Source: Meghimatium bilineatum (taxonomy: Eukaryota; Mollusca; Gastropoda; Stylommatophora; Philomycidae). Taken from it: a stretch of DNA of 64,000 nucleotides. The stretch spans positions 27,947,623-28,011,622 of the forward strand of contig CM067315.1 of NCBI GenBank assembly GCA_034231615.1, read 5' to 3'. Under the pieces are notes generated by a model. The model saw only the letters and a list, made by a program, of their open reading frames with translations, made no database searches and was not told the DNA's origin. Shown here piece after piece: positions 1 to 12,385 of this stretch; the first letter of the stretch is position 1, and every line of letters starts with the position of its first letter. Made by a program: the position numbers and the translations under genes.

Positions 1-186
1 AAAGTAAAGGTGATGGACTTGCTGCTGACCACTTCATCCTTAAGTTTGCCGTTTTGGTCAATGAAAAATACGGAACTAGCATTATGTTCCCTAATACGTC
101 GCAATCGTGTGAATAAGGGAGAAGCTTACTAACCCTGTGAGAAGTCAAAGCCATATTTTATAAACAATCACTTTAATGATCAGAAT

Positions 187-247
187 GTGTAATCTTCCTA
201 TCAGAAAGTCTAATCCACCTATCAGAATGTCTAATCCACCTATCTGG
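187..247. repeat. Short tandem repeat, about 21 bp x 3
   Basis: Three imperfect copies of a unit containing tctaatccacctatcagaat. Nothing else is recognised in the first 360 bases, except an (ATC)n run at 345-362 that abuts the LINE scrap. Confidence 0.6.
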
Positions 248-362
248 AAAAAAAAATAGACATTCCAACAGCGCGGCACAGGTATGTCGAACAAAAACTA
301 TATGAAAGAGTTGAAAATAGATACGGAACTGATGAATAAACCATAATCATCATCATCATCAT

Positions 363-690
363 GCACCGTGTTGTCTGGTGTAATTTATCAAGAAATGAAG
401 AGGCAGATATACTGACAAAAGATGGAGTAATACTGAAACAGAGAGACCAAGAAATCACCTACGAAGAAAAGAAAACCTTCATCAAAGCGATTATTAAACT
501 CAACCATCCAAAAGACAACTATCACCATCTTGACAGAGCAGAGCAGTTATCACCTCCCGCATCAGGACAGGACAACAGACTAAACACCCACTTAAATAGA
601 TTAAGACTAGTACCATAACCTCTGTGTCCATGTTGGTGGGCAGCACAGACTGAGTAAAATATCCTGCAAGACTGTATTAAACTAAACCAG
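363..690 (+). mobile_element. LINE-R fragment, end of RNase H domain and tail region
   Basis: The frame at 361-618 reads RNEEADILTKDG, then TYEEKKTFIKA, DNYHHLDRAEQL and NRLNTHLNRLRL. This matches, segment by segment, the end of the RNase H domain (NEKADQLAKEG) and the following region of the better LINE-R copy at 44250-45276. Past the stop, the downstream bases still read LCPCWWAAQ and NILQDC in shifted frame, the remnant of the CxC..H..C knuckle. It is a decayed 5'-truncated copy without target duplications I can see. The clade call (RNase H-bearing non-LTR element, I-like) is inference. Confidence 0.65.
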
Positions 691-710
691 TTAGGGGTGG
701 AATGCTGGTC

Positions 711-993
711 CACAGAGACGGATATCCACGGTCCACAGAGACGGATATCCACGGTCCACAGAGACGGATATCCACGGTCCACAGAGACGGATATCCACGG
801 TCCACAGAGACGGATATCCACGGTCCACAGAGACGGATATCCACGGTCCACAGAGACGGATATCCACAGAGACGGATATCCACGGTCCACAGAGACGGAT
901 ATCCACGGTCCACAGAGACGGATATCCACAGAGACGGATATCCACAGAGACGGATATCCACAGAGACGGATATCCACAGAGACGGATATCCAC
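711..993. repeat. Minisatellite, mixed 23-bp and 16-bp units
   Basis: Head-to-tail copies of cagagacggatatcca, either joined directly (16 bp) or with a ggtcca-type spacer (23 bp). Neither length is a multiple of three, so all three frames are translated in turn and long open frames appear on both strands; they are not genes. Each unit carries gatatc. Confidence 0.9.
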
Positions 994-1157
994 AGAAAAG
1001 TTGTATGGGAGCAGTGATGAGTTTTAAAATATAGCAACATTTATCAAGAAAACTAGACTTGCTATGTAGACAGGATAAACTTTCTATGTAGACATGTTAG
1101 ACTGGTTGTGTAGACATGTTAGACTTGCTATGTAGACATGTTAAACTGCGAACGAGA

Positions 1158-1265
<108 letters not shown>

Positions 1266-1355
1266 GCATGTATGTTGCGGGGACCAGAAAATATAACACA
1301 ATAGCAGCACTGTCACCATGCATGTCGTATGGCGCGATTAAGGAAATTAGGAGGA
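1266..1355 (+). mobile_element. SINE-A 5' fragment
   Basis: Decayed match to the first 90 bases of SINE-A: tgttgcggggacc, then a reduced agcaaagaatagcaacactg block, then catgcatgtcgtatggcgcg and attaagg. The fragment starts directly at the end of the ATT microsatellite. The 3' half is missing. Confidence 0.55.
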
Positions 1356-2154
1356 TGATCAACTTTGAAGACAACAGCACAAAAACACCTCTGCCTTCAG
1401 CCATTCAGAAAAGTGCGTGAATCAAATCATGCACATTATCTATATTGTGGCGGTATTCCAGGGGCAGAATATCAATGGTATGAACAGTTCTCAATTAAGA
1501 CATAGAAATATTGTTTGAAGATATATACATAGTAAAAAGGTGAACATATTTTTTCAAAACAGATGTTGATTCGAGACCACGCCGAGCCGTTTTGTTTCCA
1601 AGTGCAATGTTTCGGAATTCTATGAAAATTATTGGGCACATTTGCATATTTACAAATGCCATAGTCCATACAATATTTTTGCCATTTTTATAGTTTTTCA
1701 TATATTTGAAACGTATACATTTGTATGTATTTTCTAGTTTCAAATTTGTCAAAAATCTGGTTGAACCAGCTTGTAATGATTTTACTTGCAGAATTACTTC
1801 TCTCATAACTTATGTTAATAGACAACCAAGAAACAAGTGAGGCACAATAGACGTAGAGGATTGACTTAACTGTACTCGGTACACCCAATATAGACTCTAT
1901 CCTTCCCAGCGAAGCAGCATGCCGTCTGCCGAAATTACTACTCATAGCACCCACGAATCTCCGAAAAATAAACTTTATAAACAAAACATCGCGAGGGGGA
2001 TTGGAGCCATTGAACCAGGGAGTTTCACCCACCATGAAATAGAACACAAGATAATATCCTAAATGCAACTATTGGACTTGGAGTTTTTAACTCTTTATCT
2101 CGATGAGGGCTTTGCCTAGTTGCACTGCATTTAGAAATAACTTTAAACATGTTT
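1356..2154. other. Unassigned AT-rich sequence
   Basis: No repeat or protein family is recognised. A 126-codon frame on the minus strand (1688-2068) has no motif I know and I do not call it a gene. Confidence 0.4.
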
Positions 2155-2545
2155 TTTAGCGACTTAACTGGCAAAAGGTATTCTACTTAACTAGATGTTT
2201 TACTGACATAAGCTGTCTACTTATCTGGGTGTTTTTCTGGCATTCGGTTTCTATTTAATTGTGTTTTTCACTGTCATTAGGTATCTACTTAACTCCATGA
2301 TTTACTGTCATAAGGTGTCTACATAATTGGGTGTTTTGCTGTCATAAGGTGTCTACTTAATTAGGTGTTTTATAGGCATACAGTGTCTACTTAACTAGCT
2401 CTTTTACTACAACAAGGTGTCTAGTTAATTGTGTGTTTTACTGACAAGGTGTCTGCATGACTGGGTGTTTTACTGTCATAGGTTGTCTAATGAACTATCT
2501 GTTTTACTATCAAAAGGTATCTACTTCAGTGGGTGTTTGATTGTG
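2155..2545. repeat. Old degenerate tandem repeat, about 37 bp x 11
   Basis: Diverged copies of a unit containing ggtgtctacttaactgg and tgttttactgtcataa, each differing from its neighbours at many positions. It is clearly older than the adjacent 39-bp array and unrelated in sequence. Confidence 0.8.
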
Positions 2546-2569
2546 TTGACGGTAATAACATCATTGAAT

Positions 2570-3085
2570 TTTGTAAGTCAACATTTAGTGCATGTAGGTG
2601 AAGTTGATTGTGTAAGTCAACATTTAGTGCATGTAGGTGAAGTTGATTGTGTAAGTCAATATTTAGTGCATGTAGGTGAAGTTGATTGTGTAAGTCAGCA
2701 TTTAGTGCATGTAGGTGAAGTTGATTGTGTAAGTCAATATTTAGTGCATGTAGGTGAAGTTGATTGTGTAAGTCAATATTTAGTGCATGTAGGTGAAGTT
2801 GATTGTGTAAGTCAATATTTAGTGCATGTAGGTGAAGTTGATTGTGTAAGTCAATATTTAGTGCATGTAGGTGACGTTGATTGTGTAAGTCAATATTTAG
2901 TGCATGTAGGTGAAGTTGATTGTGTAAGTCAATATTTAGTGCATGTAGGTGAAGTTGATTGTGTAAGTCAATATTTAGTGCATGTAGGTGAAGTTGATTG
3001 TGTAAGTCAATATTTAGTGCATGTAGGTGAAGTTGATTGTGTAAGTCAACATTTAGTGCATGTAGGTGAAGTTGATTTTGTAAGT
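2570..3085. repeat. Minisatellite, 39 bp x 13
   Basis: Thirteen nearly identical 39-bp units containing tttagtgcatgtaggtgaag. The unit is 13 codons and has no stop in one frame, so an open frame of 235 codons (2429-3136) runs across it, reading VSQYLVHVGEVDC. Variation is mainly C/T in one codon (H/Y). The frame starts and ends in unrelated sequence and I regard it as a by-product of the array. Confidence 0.9.
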
Positions 3086-3862
3086 TTTAGCATACGTCTT
3101 CTTGCCCCCGAAAATTTCCTCTTAATTATGTCTTAAATTTCTGTCTCGCTAGATATTTGACATATGTCAAAATGTCCAGAACTTTACCTCGTGCAATTCT
3201 ATTTTCATTGTTCTTATTAATACTTTATGCAGTGAATACTAAAAAGATCAAATTAAAACTTATAATTACTTTAATCATTGAACGAATTGTTCTCACATCA
3301 AAACTAGACTGACTATTTTAAGAGTTCTAAAAATATTAACTAAATATAATGTCATTCAGAGTTGCTAAAAATTGATCAATTTTGTTTTGTTATCTTTCCT
3401 CAAATTGAAAATAAGAGAAGACGTTTCCTCTTTATGCAGGCTCAATGGAGAAAGGAGAAATTCAAGTTACAATCCGTCCGAGATCTTTTTTTTTGGAGGG
3501 GGGGGGGCAATCTGACTTCAGAGACATGTCAACATTTTCATATAGTTATTTAAAATGTAGTAAAATATTATAACAAATTTAATCTTCAGAGTAGCATGAG
3601 ATTAAGGTAGCACAAGAGGAAAATAAAACAACGAGGGCTACAATTTTGTGTAGATGTGCAGGAATATGGTGATTTTAATTTACCTGAAAGTATCAATATC
3701 AAAACTTTAACTTCATTACTGAATTTATACAATTTTTATGACACATGAATTTATTTTATCATTATTTTCTATGACTAGTAAGATTTATGTTGTTACAATG
3801 TGCATAGTGTCAACGTTACGTATTACGCATAAATGGACCCCTCTTATTGTCCAGTTTTCTTT

Positions 3863-3897
<35 letters not shown>

Positions 3898-4688
3898 TGT
3901 CCTCTTCTGTCAAAAAGGAAATGTGGTATCCTTTGCGTGTTATATTTCAGCTAATTGTATACACTATATATTTTGTAGGTTTGCAATTTTTGATACAGAT
4001 TTTTTACTTAAATTTAAATAATAAAATGCTCCATTTATCTGGCATCCTTAGTATACAGGAAGTTAAATCATTGAATAAACAAAATAATTATTACGCTGAC
4101 TTATTCGCATGCCCCAAGCACAAACAATGAGGAAGTGTTGGTCCTCAGAAGCTCAGTAGAATTAAGAACAGACCGGAAGTTACGATAAGCAGTTGCTGAC
4201 TCGTCACGGTGCGGTGCTAAGTGCACGGTTCAAAGTGTTCTGTGAGCTCTACAAACGACTTGTAGTTCGTACGAAAGCATACCGTAGACATACTGTAGCA
4301 CATAAGTGCAAGAATTCTGGTTTAAAACAGACCGAGATGTTTATTATATTGTGTGTGGTCGTGCTCATATTTTGTTATTGCCCGAAGGACGGTATTTACC
4401 AGGAAGTAGTATGCAGCTTGTGTAGCATTATCAACAAGAACAATCTTAAGATGTTCTATAACTGTGTCAAGAATATATAGGATCACAGATCAGAGATGTT
4501 GTACTTCCTAAGAAAACTGTACCAATTATTGTGTATAGAAGTGAATATTCGAAAATCACCAGAACAGTCACATATATACAGGGACAGTAGAGAGGTGTTT
4601 GTAGAATAAATTTGAGAACACTATCGCTAGATAAAATTAAATGTGATTTCAATATCTTGAAATAACTTTATTCAGAAAGAGAACAGCT
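3086..4688. other. Unassigned sequence with an (AT)n run at 3867-3893
   Basis: Mostly unique AT-rich DNA. An open frame at 4193-4480 (95 codons) has one hydrophobic run, but no family match and no visible splice or start context. A possible AATAAA lies near 4608. No gene is claimed. Confidence 0.4.
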
Positions 4689-4733
4689 CTTTCTCTCTCT
4701 CCTCTTTTTCTCTCTCTATCTCTCTATCCCGCA
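4689..4733. repeat. (CT)n microsatellite
   Basis: Imperfect CT/CTTT tract. Confidence 0.85.
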
Positions 4734-4764
4734 TCAGAATAAGACAGTCCACATATTCAGGACA

Positions 4765-4930
4765 TAATATGAGAAAAGATGGAGCACATCGCTACGAAAG
4801 ACAAGATGAAGAAAAAGACGGGTAGAGGAAGACCAAGTGAAACGATGCTAGATACCCTTGCATTGTGGCATGGGAGAACGTCGGTATCGGAAATGATTGC
4901 CACAAAAGGAACGAGAATGCTATAGACAGA
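4765..4930 (+). mobile_element. LINE 3'-end fragment (family ending in TNATRHG)
   Basis: The sense strand reads GRGRPSETMLDTLALWHG, RTSVSEMIATKGTR and DMMTNATRHG. This is the usual end of an RTE-like or related LINE ORF2 (GRGRPR..., DR..WR..., closing block). Only the last 50 or so codons survive. The final block is the seed of the following minisatellite; the same end occurs at 15470-15610 and, more decayed, at 5700-5780. Confidence 0.7.
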
Positions 4931-5187
4931 CATGATGACCAACGCCACACGGCATGGACTAGAAGAAACATGAATGTAAACAGACACGATGACCAACGCT
5001 ACACAGCATGGACTAAAAGAAACATGAATGTAAACAGACACGATGACCAACGCCACACGGCATGGACTAGAAGAAACATGAATGTAAACAGACACGATGA
5101 CCAACGCCACACGGCATGGACTAGAAGAAACATGAATGTAAACAGACACGATGACCAACGCCACACGGCATGGACTAGAAGAAACAG
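4925..5187. repeat. Minisatellite, 54 bp x 5, derived from a LINE 3' end
   Basis: Five units of 54 bp. Each contains gatgaccaacgccacacggc, which is the LINE's own closing block (coding for TNATRHG), followed by about 25 bp including aacatgaatgtaaacagaca. The frame RHDDQRHTAWTRRNMNVN repeats because 54 is a multiple of three; this is not a protein gene. Confidence 0.9.
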
Positions 5188-5341
5188 GTGGATCGTGACC
5201 GTTCGTAGAAGACATGTTCCTAAATTAAGTTGCACAGACCTCGTTACAAGTTTTGATTATTTGTTTCGCTTTCAATTGGTTACTATTTATATACTTGGAA
5301 TCGCATGCCAAAAAATGCCACAGCGATTCCACGTATATAAA

Positions 5342-5609
5342 AAAGTAAAGTCACCCATATTTTTTATTAATACTGTAAGGGTGTGAGATGTTAGCAATCT
5401 CACATTTCAGAAGCTCTGCAAATGAGGGAGGTAGCCATCTCCTCTCCCTCGCAGTCTTTACTTCTCGGATTAATCCGGTACCCATTTAAGGCTGAGTCGA
5501 CCTGGGAGCCATTGCGATCTGAAAAAACATTTCCGCCCCAACTGGGGAATGAACCCATGACCACTCATACGCAAAGCCAGTGCGCTAACCACTGAGCTAC
5601 GCGGCTCCC
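5342..5609 (-). mobile_element. SINE-C, tRNA-derived SINE
   Basis: Read on the minus strand, the element starts ggagccgcgtagctcagtgg, a tRNA-like head. An A-box-like tagctcagtggttagcgc lies at 5583-5600 and a B-box-like ggttcattcccc at 5544-5555. The body runs through a ctcgcagagcttctgaaat-like stretch to a tail near gtgactttacttt. Three other copies are in the window (7127-7381, 23898-24165, 19203-19262). No clean target duplication is seen for this copy. Confidence 0.8.
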
Positions 5610-5699
5610 TCCAAATATATAATTACAGCTAAAAGCCAAACAATAATCAAAACACGTAACGAATTGGGTTCAAATTAATTTAGCGAACAGGTCTTCTAT

Positions 5700-5780
5700 A
5701 ACATTCGACGGTCTCGGATGAATATAGACATAATAAACAACACCACATGGCATGGACTAGAAGAAGAGAAAGATGATGAA
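5700..5780 (+). mobile_element. Decayed LINE 3'-end scrap
   Basis: The bases read roughly NIDIINNTTWHGLEE and match the closing block (DMITNATRHG) of the LINE end at 4765-4930. It is short and old. The rest of 5610-5930 is unassigned. Confidence 0.4.
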
Positions 5781-5934
5781 AAACATAAAACTAGGTACAA
5801 AACTGAGCATAGGTTAGACATTTAAAGACTATTCTTTGGTACAGTTCACCGATTTGTCAAAAGAAATCGCTGTAGGCCTCTGATCGCATCTAATAAAGTA
5901 CCCTACGACCCTGGTGTGGTATGGATTTATGGAT

Positions 5935-6285
5935 CAGATAAAAAACTATTTATGGATTTATATATAGATTTATTTATGAATTTATAGATATATTTATAGA
6001 TGGATGGATCTGATATAAAAAGATGTATGTATTTATTTATGGGTTTATAGATGGATGGATCAGATCAGAAACGATGTATGGATTTATTTATGGATATATA
6101 GATGGATTTATAAATGGATTTATAGATGGATAGAGCAGATAAGAAACGATGTATGGATTTATTTATGGGTTTATAGATGGATGGATCAGATAAGAAACGA
6201 TGTATGGATTTATTTATGGATATATAGATGGATTTATAAATGGATTTATAGATGGATAGAGCAGATAAGAAACGATGTGGTTTCG
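5935..6285. repeat. Complex GGAT/TTTA tandem repeat with about 124-bp higher-order unit
   Basis: The short motifs tggatttat and gatggat are arranged in a longer unit. The segment from cagataagaaacgatgtatg through tagatggatagagcag occurs at about 6063-6150 and again at 6187-6275. Open frames here (for example MDQIRNDVWIYLWIY) are low-complexity artefacts. Confidence 0.75.
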
Positions 6286-6455
6286 ATGATAACAGTGCAC
6301 AATCATTTTTGACCAGAAACTCAGGTCTAGGAAATAGAAATGTATTGTACATACTCTGAGAAAGGCTGTAAGGGTACTGCAAGCAGGGTTCTCCCAGTCG
6401 GGGCAGTGAGTTACCTTATAAAAGATCATTTGAGTGTTTTAATTGGACAATTTTG

Positions 6456-7115
<660 letters not shown>

Positions 7116-7126
7116 TTTGTTCTATA

Positions 7127-7381
7127 AAGTAAAGTAACACATAGCATTTATTAATGCCGTAGGGGTGTAAGATGTTAGCGATCTCACATTTCACAGGCTC
7201 TGCAAATGAGGGTGGTGGCCATCTCCTCTCCCTCGCAGTCTTTACCTCCCGGTTTAGATTACTAATCCGGTACCCCATTTACATCTGAAAACATTTCCGC
7301 CTTAACTGGGGAATGAACCCAGGACCACTCATATGCGAAGCCTGTGCGCTAACCACTGCGCTAACGGGGCTCCCCAATATA
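7127..7381 (-). mobile_element. SINE-C copy with 11-bp target duplication
   Basis: Same tRNA-derived element as 5342-5609, here flanked by a perfect repeat tttgttctata at 7116-7126 and 7382-7392. The tRNA-like head (gttagcgcacagg side) is at the right end and the gttactttact tail at the left end. The duplication shows insertion by target-primed reverse transcription. Confidence 0.85.
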
Positions 7382-7392
7382 TTTGTTCTATA

Positions 7393-7837
7393 TAGTATGT
7401 TCAATTTGCCTGATCTTGCAGAGAGATGACTCTTCCTTACATCCTCCAATGATTTCTGTATGTCAGTTGTTGTTTTGTTTCATATAAAGTGTTTCAATTG
7501 CCTGGTCTTAGATATAAAAGACTTCCTGATATCTTCACTTGAAGAGCTTGTGAAAAACAGTTTCATGATGATGTTTAAAAGCTAAGTTTAATGTTACATG
7601 TCATGCAATCTCACTGCAGGGCTTCCACTAATATTTCCACAAAAAATCTAGACGAAAATGCAAGAATGTACATACTTTTCAGAATTAGAGAAAACTTGTG
7701 AAATAATCTGCAACAATGAACGTCTCTACAGATGACATGTTCATCTAAATAAACAAATAAATAATTTTCTATCCGCACGAAAGAGCACATAAAATAAATC
7801 TATTCGGATACACATATTAAGTACAAAAATGAGATCT
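7393..7837. other. Unassigned AT-rich sequence
   Basis: No coding or repeat family recognised. Confidence 0.4.
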
Positions 7838-8365
7838 TAACAGAAGTACATATTTAGTACAATCATCAGATCTAACCAGCCGTACATGTATAGTACAGTC
7901 ATCAGATATAATGAGCCAAATATATTTGGTATAGTCACCACATCTAACCAACTGTATATATTTATTGCAAACATCAGATCAAACCAATTGTATATATTTA
8001 GTGCAAACATCAGATCAAACCAATTGTATATATTTAGTGTAAACATCAGATCAAACCAATTGTATATATTTAGTGTAAACATCAGATCAAACCAATTGTA
8101 TATATTTAGTGCAAACATCAGATCAAACCAATTGTATATATTTAGTGTAAACATCAGATCAAACCAATTGTATATATTTAGTGCAAACATCAGATCAAAC
8201 CAATTGTATATATTTAGTGTAAATACCACATCTAACCAACTGTATATATTAGTACAAAAACCACTTTTAACCAACCGTATACATTTAGTGCAAACATCAG
8301 ATCTAACCAATTGTATATATGTAATGCAAATATCAGATATAGTCATGCATACAAATTTAGTAGCT
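7838..8365. repeat. Minisatellite, 36 bp, about 14 copies
   Basis: The core, about 7970-8220, holds near-identical 36-bp units containing accaattgtatatatttagt. Outer units are more diverged (catctaaccaactg variants), the usual pattern of homogenised centre and decaying edges. A 36-bp unit is 12 codons, which keeps frames open on both strands. Confidence 0.9.
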
Positions 8366-8894
8366 GTAACCTTTCCACAGGTTTATTCAGGTTAAATACA
8401 AACAAATGATTTGCACCTGTACCCACACTAAGGAATAAACATAATTGGTCACGTGTTCTACATCAGATCACAAGATATTATGTCATCGTCTGGGGACATA
8501 ACTTTTCTAATGTAACTCTCACATCACATTACGGTGTGTTTTTTTTAGCGTTTTATGTGAAGTTCATTTGTTCTCGCTAAAATTACAGGATACTAGCGAC
8601 ATAATATGGTCTTCATTGAGACTGAACCACGTGGTTTACGTTTGCATGTCTTTTGGGATTATTGGAAGTTTCATTGAGAAAATACAAAGTGCGTGCAATA
8701 CAGGGATAAGAGAACCGTAGTGGATTCTAACACCAGATGGTCAAATCCAGTTAGATACGCTTCTAAATTTTACTAGGGTCCTATATTCTTGTATATGGTA
8801 CCTTGCCACAAGATGACTTCTTGTTCCCATATGTCCCATCCACATCCTAGATCGCGAAAATAAATGGATTGGACGTGAAATAGTTTAACGTATA
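8366..8894. other. Unassigned sequence
   Basis: No gene or repeat family recognised. Confidence 0.4.
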
Positions 8895-9094
8895 AATATT
8901 TTAAGATATTTGTGTCAGGAATTACAGAAAATCTAAGATATTTGTGTGAGACCTTACAGCAAAAATAAGATATTTGTGTGAGGCCTTACAGAAAAAAACA
9001 AGGAAAATATAACAGATAGATCGACAGACAGACAAAAAGACAGGTTGGTAGGTATGTATGTAGGTAGGTAGATAGGTAGACAGACAGAAAGACA
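8895..9094. repeat. Three 36-bp direct repeats and a GACA/GGTA microsatellite
   Basis: 8895-8998 holds about three copies of a unit with taagatatttgtgtgaggcc. 9007-9094 is a mixed gaca / ggta / gata tract that ends at the LINE-R fragment. Confidence 0.75.
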
Positions 9095-9436
9095 GATCAG
9101 TTGTTTCTCTGGGCCAGTGTATTTGCCTCAGTATTTCATATTGAGGGTATTGCTGAAGTTTATACTCTGATGTCTGTCTGGTCTGTCTGAGGTGTCTGTC
9201 CACATGTACACATGACCATTTTGCTAATCTTGAACTTTGAATACATGTGCTGCGGAGTCTGCTGTGTCTTGTTCCTAAGTAAAGAATGACAACTGGTTCT
9301 CATCTGTTCATAATATGGTAGTCATCGTATGTTGGAGATGGCTTTCAAATTGCATTAATAATCTTGTTTCACTTAACGGTGCATTATTGGCACATCTGAT
9401 TAATCACCAGCAGCTCCATCCTTAGCCAAACAAGCA
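9095..9436 (-). mobile_element. LINE-R fragment, decayed
   Basis: Colinear with the minus-strand LINE-R at 44250-45276. The shared stretches are ctgtccacatgtacacatg, aatcttgaactttg, gttcataatatg and ccttagcca. These cover the cysteine knuckle back into the RNase H end. Many substitutions and indels; no open frame remains. Confidence 0.7.
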
Positions 9437-9517
9437 AATACGAAATGAAGCTACAATTTGCAACACATCCTGTTATCAAGCAATCATTCATAATCGTAAT
9501 GTTTCTCTTATATTCTG

Positions 9518-11876
9518 ATATCTGAAAGATTATTTGAATTGAGTTTCACATAATCTAAAAGATTATTTGAATTTAGTTTCACACTATCTAAAAGATTATT
9601 TGAATTGAGTTTCACACTATCTAAAAGATTATTTGAATTGAGTTTCACACTATCTAAAAGATTATTTGAATTGAGTTTCACACTATCTAAAAGATTATTT
9701 GAATTGAGTTTCACACTATCTAAAAGATTATTTGAATTGCGTTTCACACTATCTAAAAGATTATTTGAATTGAGTTTCACACTATCTAAAAGATTATTTG
9801 AATTGAGTTTCACACTATCTAAAAGATTATTTGAATTGAGTTTCACACTATCTAAAAGATTATTTGAATTGAGTTTCACACTATCTAAAAGATTATTTGA
9901 ATTGAGTTTCACACTATCTAAAAGATTATTTGAATTGAGTTTCACACTATCTAAAAGATTATTTGAATTGAGTTTCACACTATCTAAAAGATTATTTGAA
10001 TTGAGTTTCACACTATCTAAAAGATTATTTGAATTGAGTTTCACACTATCTAAAAGATTATTTGAATTGAGTTTCACACTATCTAAAAGATTATTTGAAT
10101 TGAGTTTCACACTATCTAAAAGATTATTTGAATTGAGTTTCACACTATCTAAAAGATTATTTGAATTGAGTTTCACACTATATAAAAGATTATTTGAATT
10201 GAGTTTCACACTATCTAAAAGATTATTTGAATTGAGTTTCACACTATCTAAAAGATTATTTGAATTGAGTTTCACACTATCTAAAAGATTATTTGAATTG
10301 AGTTTCACACTATCTAAAAGATTATTTGAATTGAGTTTCACACTATCTAAAAGATTATTTGAATTGAGTTTCACACTATCTAAAAGATTATTTGAATTGA
10401 GTTTCACACTATCTAAAAGATTATTTGAATTGAGTTTCACACTATCTAAAAGATTATTTAAATTGAGTTTCACACTATCTAAAAGATTATTTGAATTGAG
10501 TTTCACACTATCTAAAAGATTATTTGAATTGAGTTTCACACTATCTAAAAGATTATTTAAATTGAGTTTCACACTATCTAAAAGATTATTTGAATTGAGA
10601 TTCACACTATCTAAAAGATTATTTAAATTGAGTTTCACACTATCTAAAAGATTATTTGAATTGAGTTTCACGCTATCTAAAAGATTATTTGAATTGAGTT
10701 TCACACTATCTAAAAGATTATTTAAATTGAGTTTCACACTATCTAAAAGATTATTTGAATTGAGTTTCACACTATCTAAAAGATAATTTAAATTGAGTTT
10801 CACACTATCTAAAGGATTATTTGAATTGAGTTTCACACTATCTAAAAGATTATTTGAATTGAGTTTCACACTATCTAAAAGATTATTTGAATTGAGTTTC
10901 ACACTATCTAAAAGATTATTTGAATTGAGTTTCACACTATCTAAAAGATTATTTGAATTGAGTTTCACACTATCTAAAAGATTATTTGAATTGACTTTCA
11001 AACTATCTAAAAGATTATTTGAATTGAGTTTCACACTATCTAAAAGATTATTTGAATTGAGTTTCACAGTATCTAAAAGATTATTTAAATTGAGTTTCAC
11101 ACTATCTAAAAGATTATTTGAATTGAGTTTCACCCTATCTAAAAGATTATTTGAATTGACTTTCACACTATCTAAAAGATTATTTGAATTGAGTTTCACG
11201 CTATCTAAAGGATTATTTGAATTGAGTTTCACACTATCTAAAAGATTATTTAAATTGAGTTTCACACTATCTAAAAGATTATTTGAATTGAGTTTCACAC
11301 TATCTAAAAGATTATTTAAATTGAGTTTCACACTATCTAAAGGATTATTTGAATTGAGTTTCACACTATCTAAAAGATTATTTGAATTGAGTTTCACACT
11401 ATCTAAAAGATTATTTAAATTGAGTTTCACACTATCTAAAAGATTATTTGAATTGAGTTTCACACTATCTAAAAGATTATTTAAATTGAGTTTCACACTA
11501 TCTAAAAGATTATTTGAATTGAGTTTCACACTATCTAAAAGATTATTTGAATTGACTTTCAAACTATCTAAAAGATTATTTGAATTGAGTTTCACAGTAT
11601 CTAAAAGATTATTTGAATTGAGTTTCACAGTATCTAAAAGATTATTTAAATTGAGTTTCACACTATCTAAAAGATTATTTGAATTGAGTTTCACCCTATC
11701 TAAAAGATTATTTGAATTGACTTTCACACTATCTAAAAGATTATTTGAATTGAGTTTCACACTATCTAAAAGATTATTTGAATTGAGTTTCACACTATCT
11801 AAAAGATTATTTAAATTGAGTTTCACACTATCTAAAAGATTATTTGAATTGAGTTTCACACTATCTAAAAGATTGA
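9518..11876. repeat. Satellite-like array, 33 bp x about 71
   Basis: Head-to-tail 33-bp units containing gagtttcacactatctaaaa. The left two thirds are almost invariant; from about 10440 rightwards variants appear (aaattgagttt, gactttcaaac, cacagtatc, caccctatc, ctaaaggatt). The variant string near 10993-11160 recurs at 11554-11720, exactly 561 bp (17 units) later, so a 17-unit block was duplicated. Because 33 is divisible by three, frames stay open on both strands; the minus-strand frame of 783 codons repeats LNSNNLLDSVK. Differences between units change amino acids freely (S/L, L/P, D/Y, K/N), so I see no sign of protein-level selection. Confidence 0.95.
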
Positions 11877-12372
11877 AAACAAGATATTAATCAAATACAT
11901 TCTTCATTTCTCTAACGACAGTATCAACGGCGATGTATCATAACGTTACTTAGTGGTAATTTATCATTGATTTAAGCATGTCTTTGATTCATTGTTCACT
12001 GAAGAAGAAAACATCTCATGATACAAATTCTTTAAGCTATCTATATAAAATATCAAGCAAACACAATGGACAAACATTTGACGCTTGTTTTCGCCAAAAA
12101 CGTTATATTCTCATCGAATTCACAAAATGTCCTTGTATTACCAATAAAATATTTATTTATTGAAAATCTTTTCAAATTATGCGCTTACTTAAAGGGAGGT
12201 TAGAGCATGTAAAGTCAAATTCAAAAAATGTTTTTTGTTAGGATTTGGGTTTGGTTAACATGATCATAACCTTCTTTGTTACCGTATACCATTTACTACT
12301 TCAACTTCAACTATATTATTTCCTGTGTTCATTTACCACTTAATGTAATTCTTTGATTTGTATGTATCAATT
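11877..12372. other. Unassigned AT-rich sequence
   Basis: No gene or repeat family recognised. Confidence 0.4.
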
Positions 12373-12385
12373 AAAAGACAGACAC

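Noticed and set aside
2429-3136. 235-codon frame with 13 VSQYLVHVGEVDC repeats
   Set aside because: Same effect of a 39-bp unit. The non-repeat ends show no recognisable protein and no signal for splicing or translation.
4193-4480. 95-codon frame with one hydrophobic run
   Set aside because: No similarity I recognise and no gene context.
9508-11859. 783-codon minus-strand frame repeating LNSNNLLDSVK, and long plus-strand frames over the same array
   Set aside because: A 33-bp period keeps stop-free frames open on both strands. Unit differences alter amino acids freely and the frame has no unique flanking domain.
9518-11876. CRISPR-like regular repeats
   Set aside because: Units are directly joined with no spacers, and the DNA is eukaryotic.
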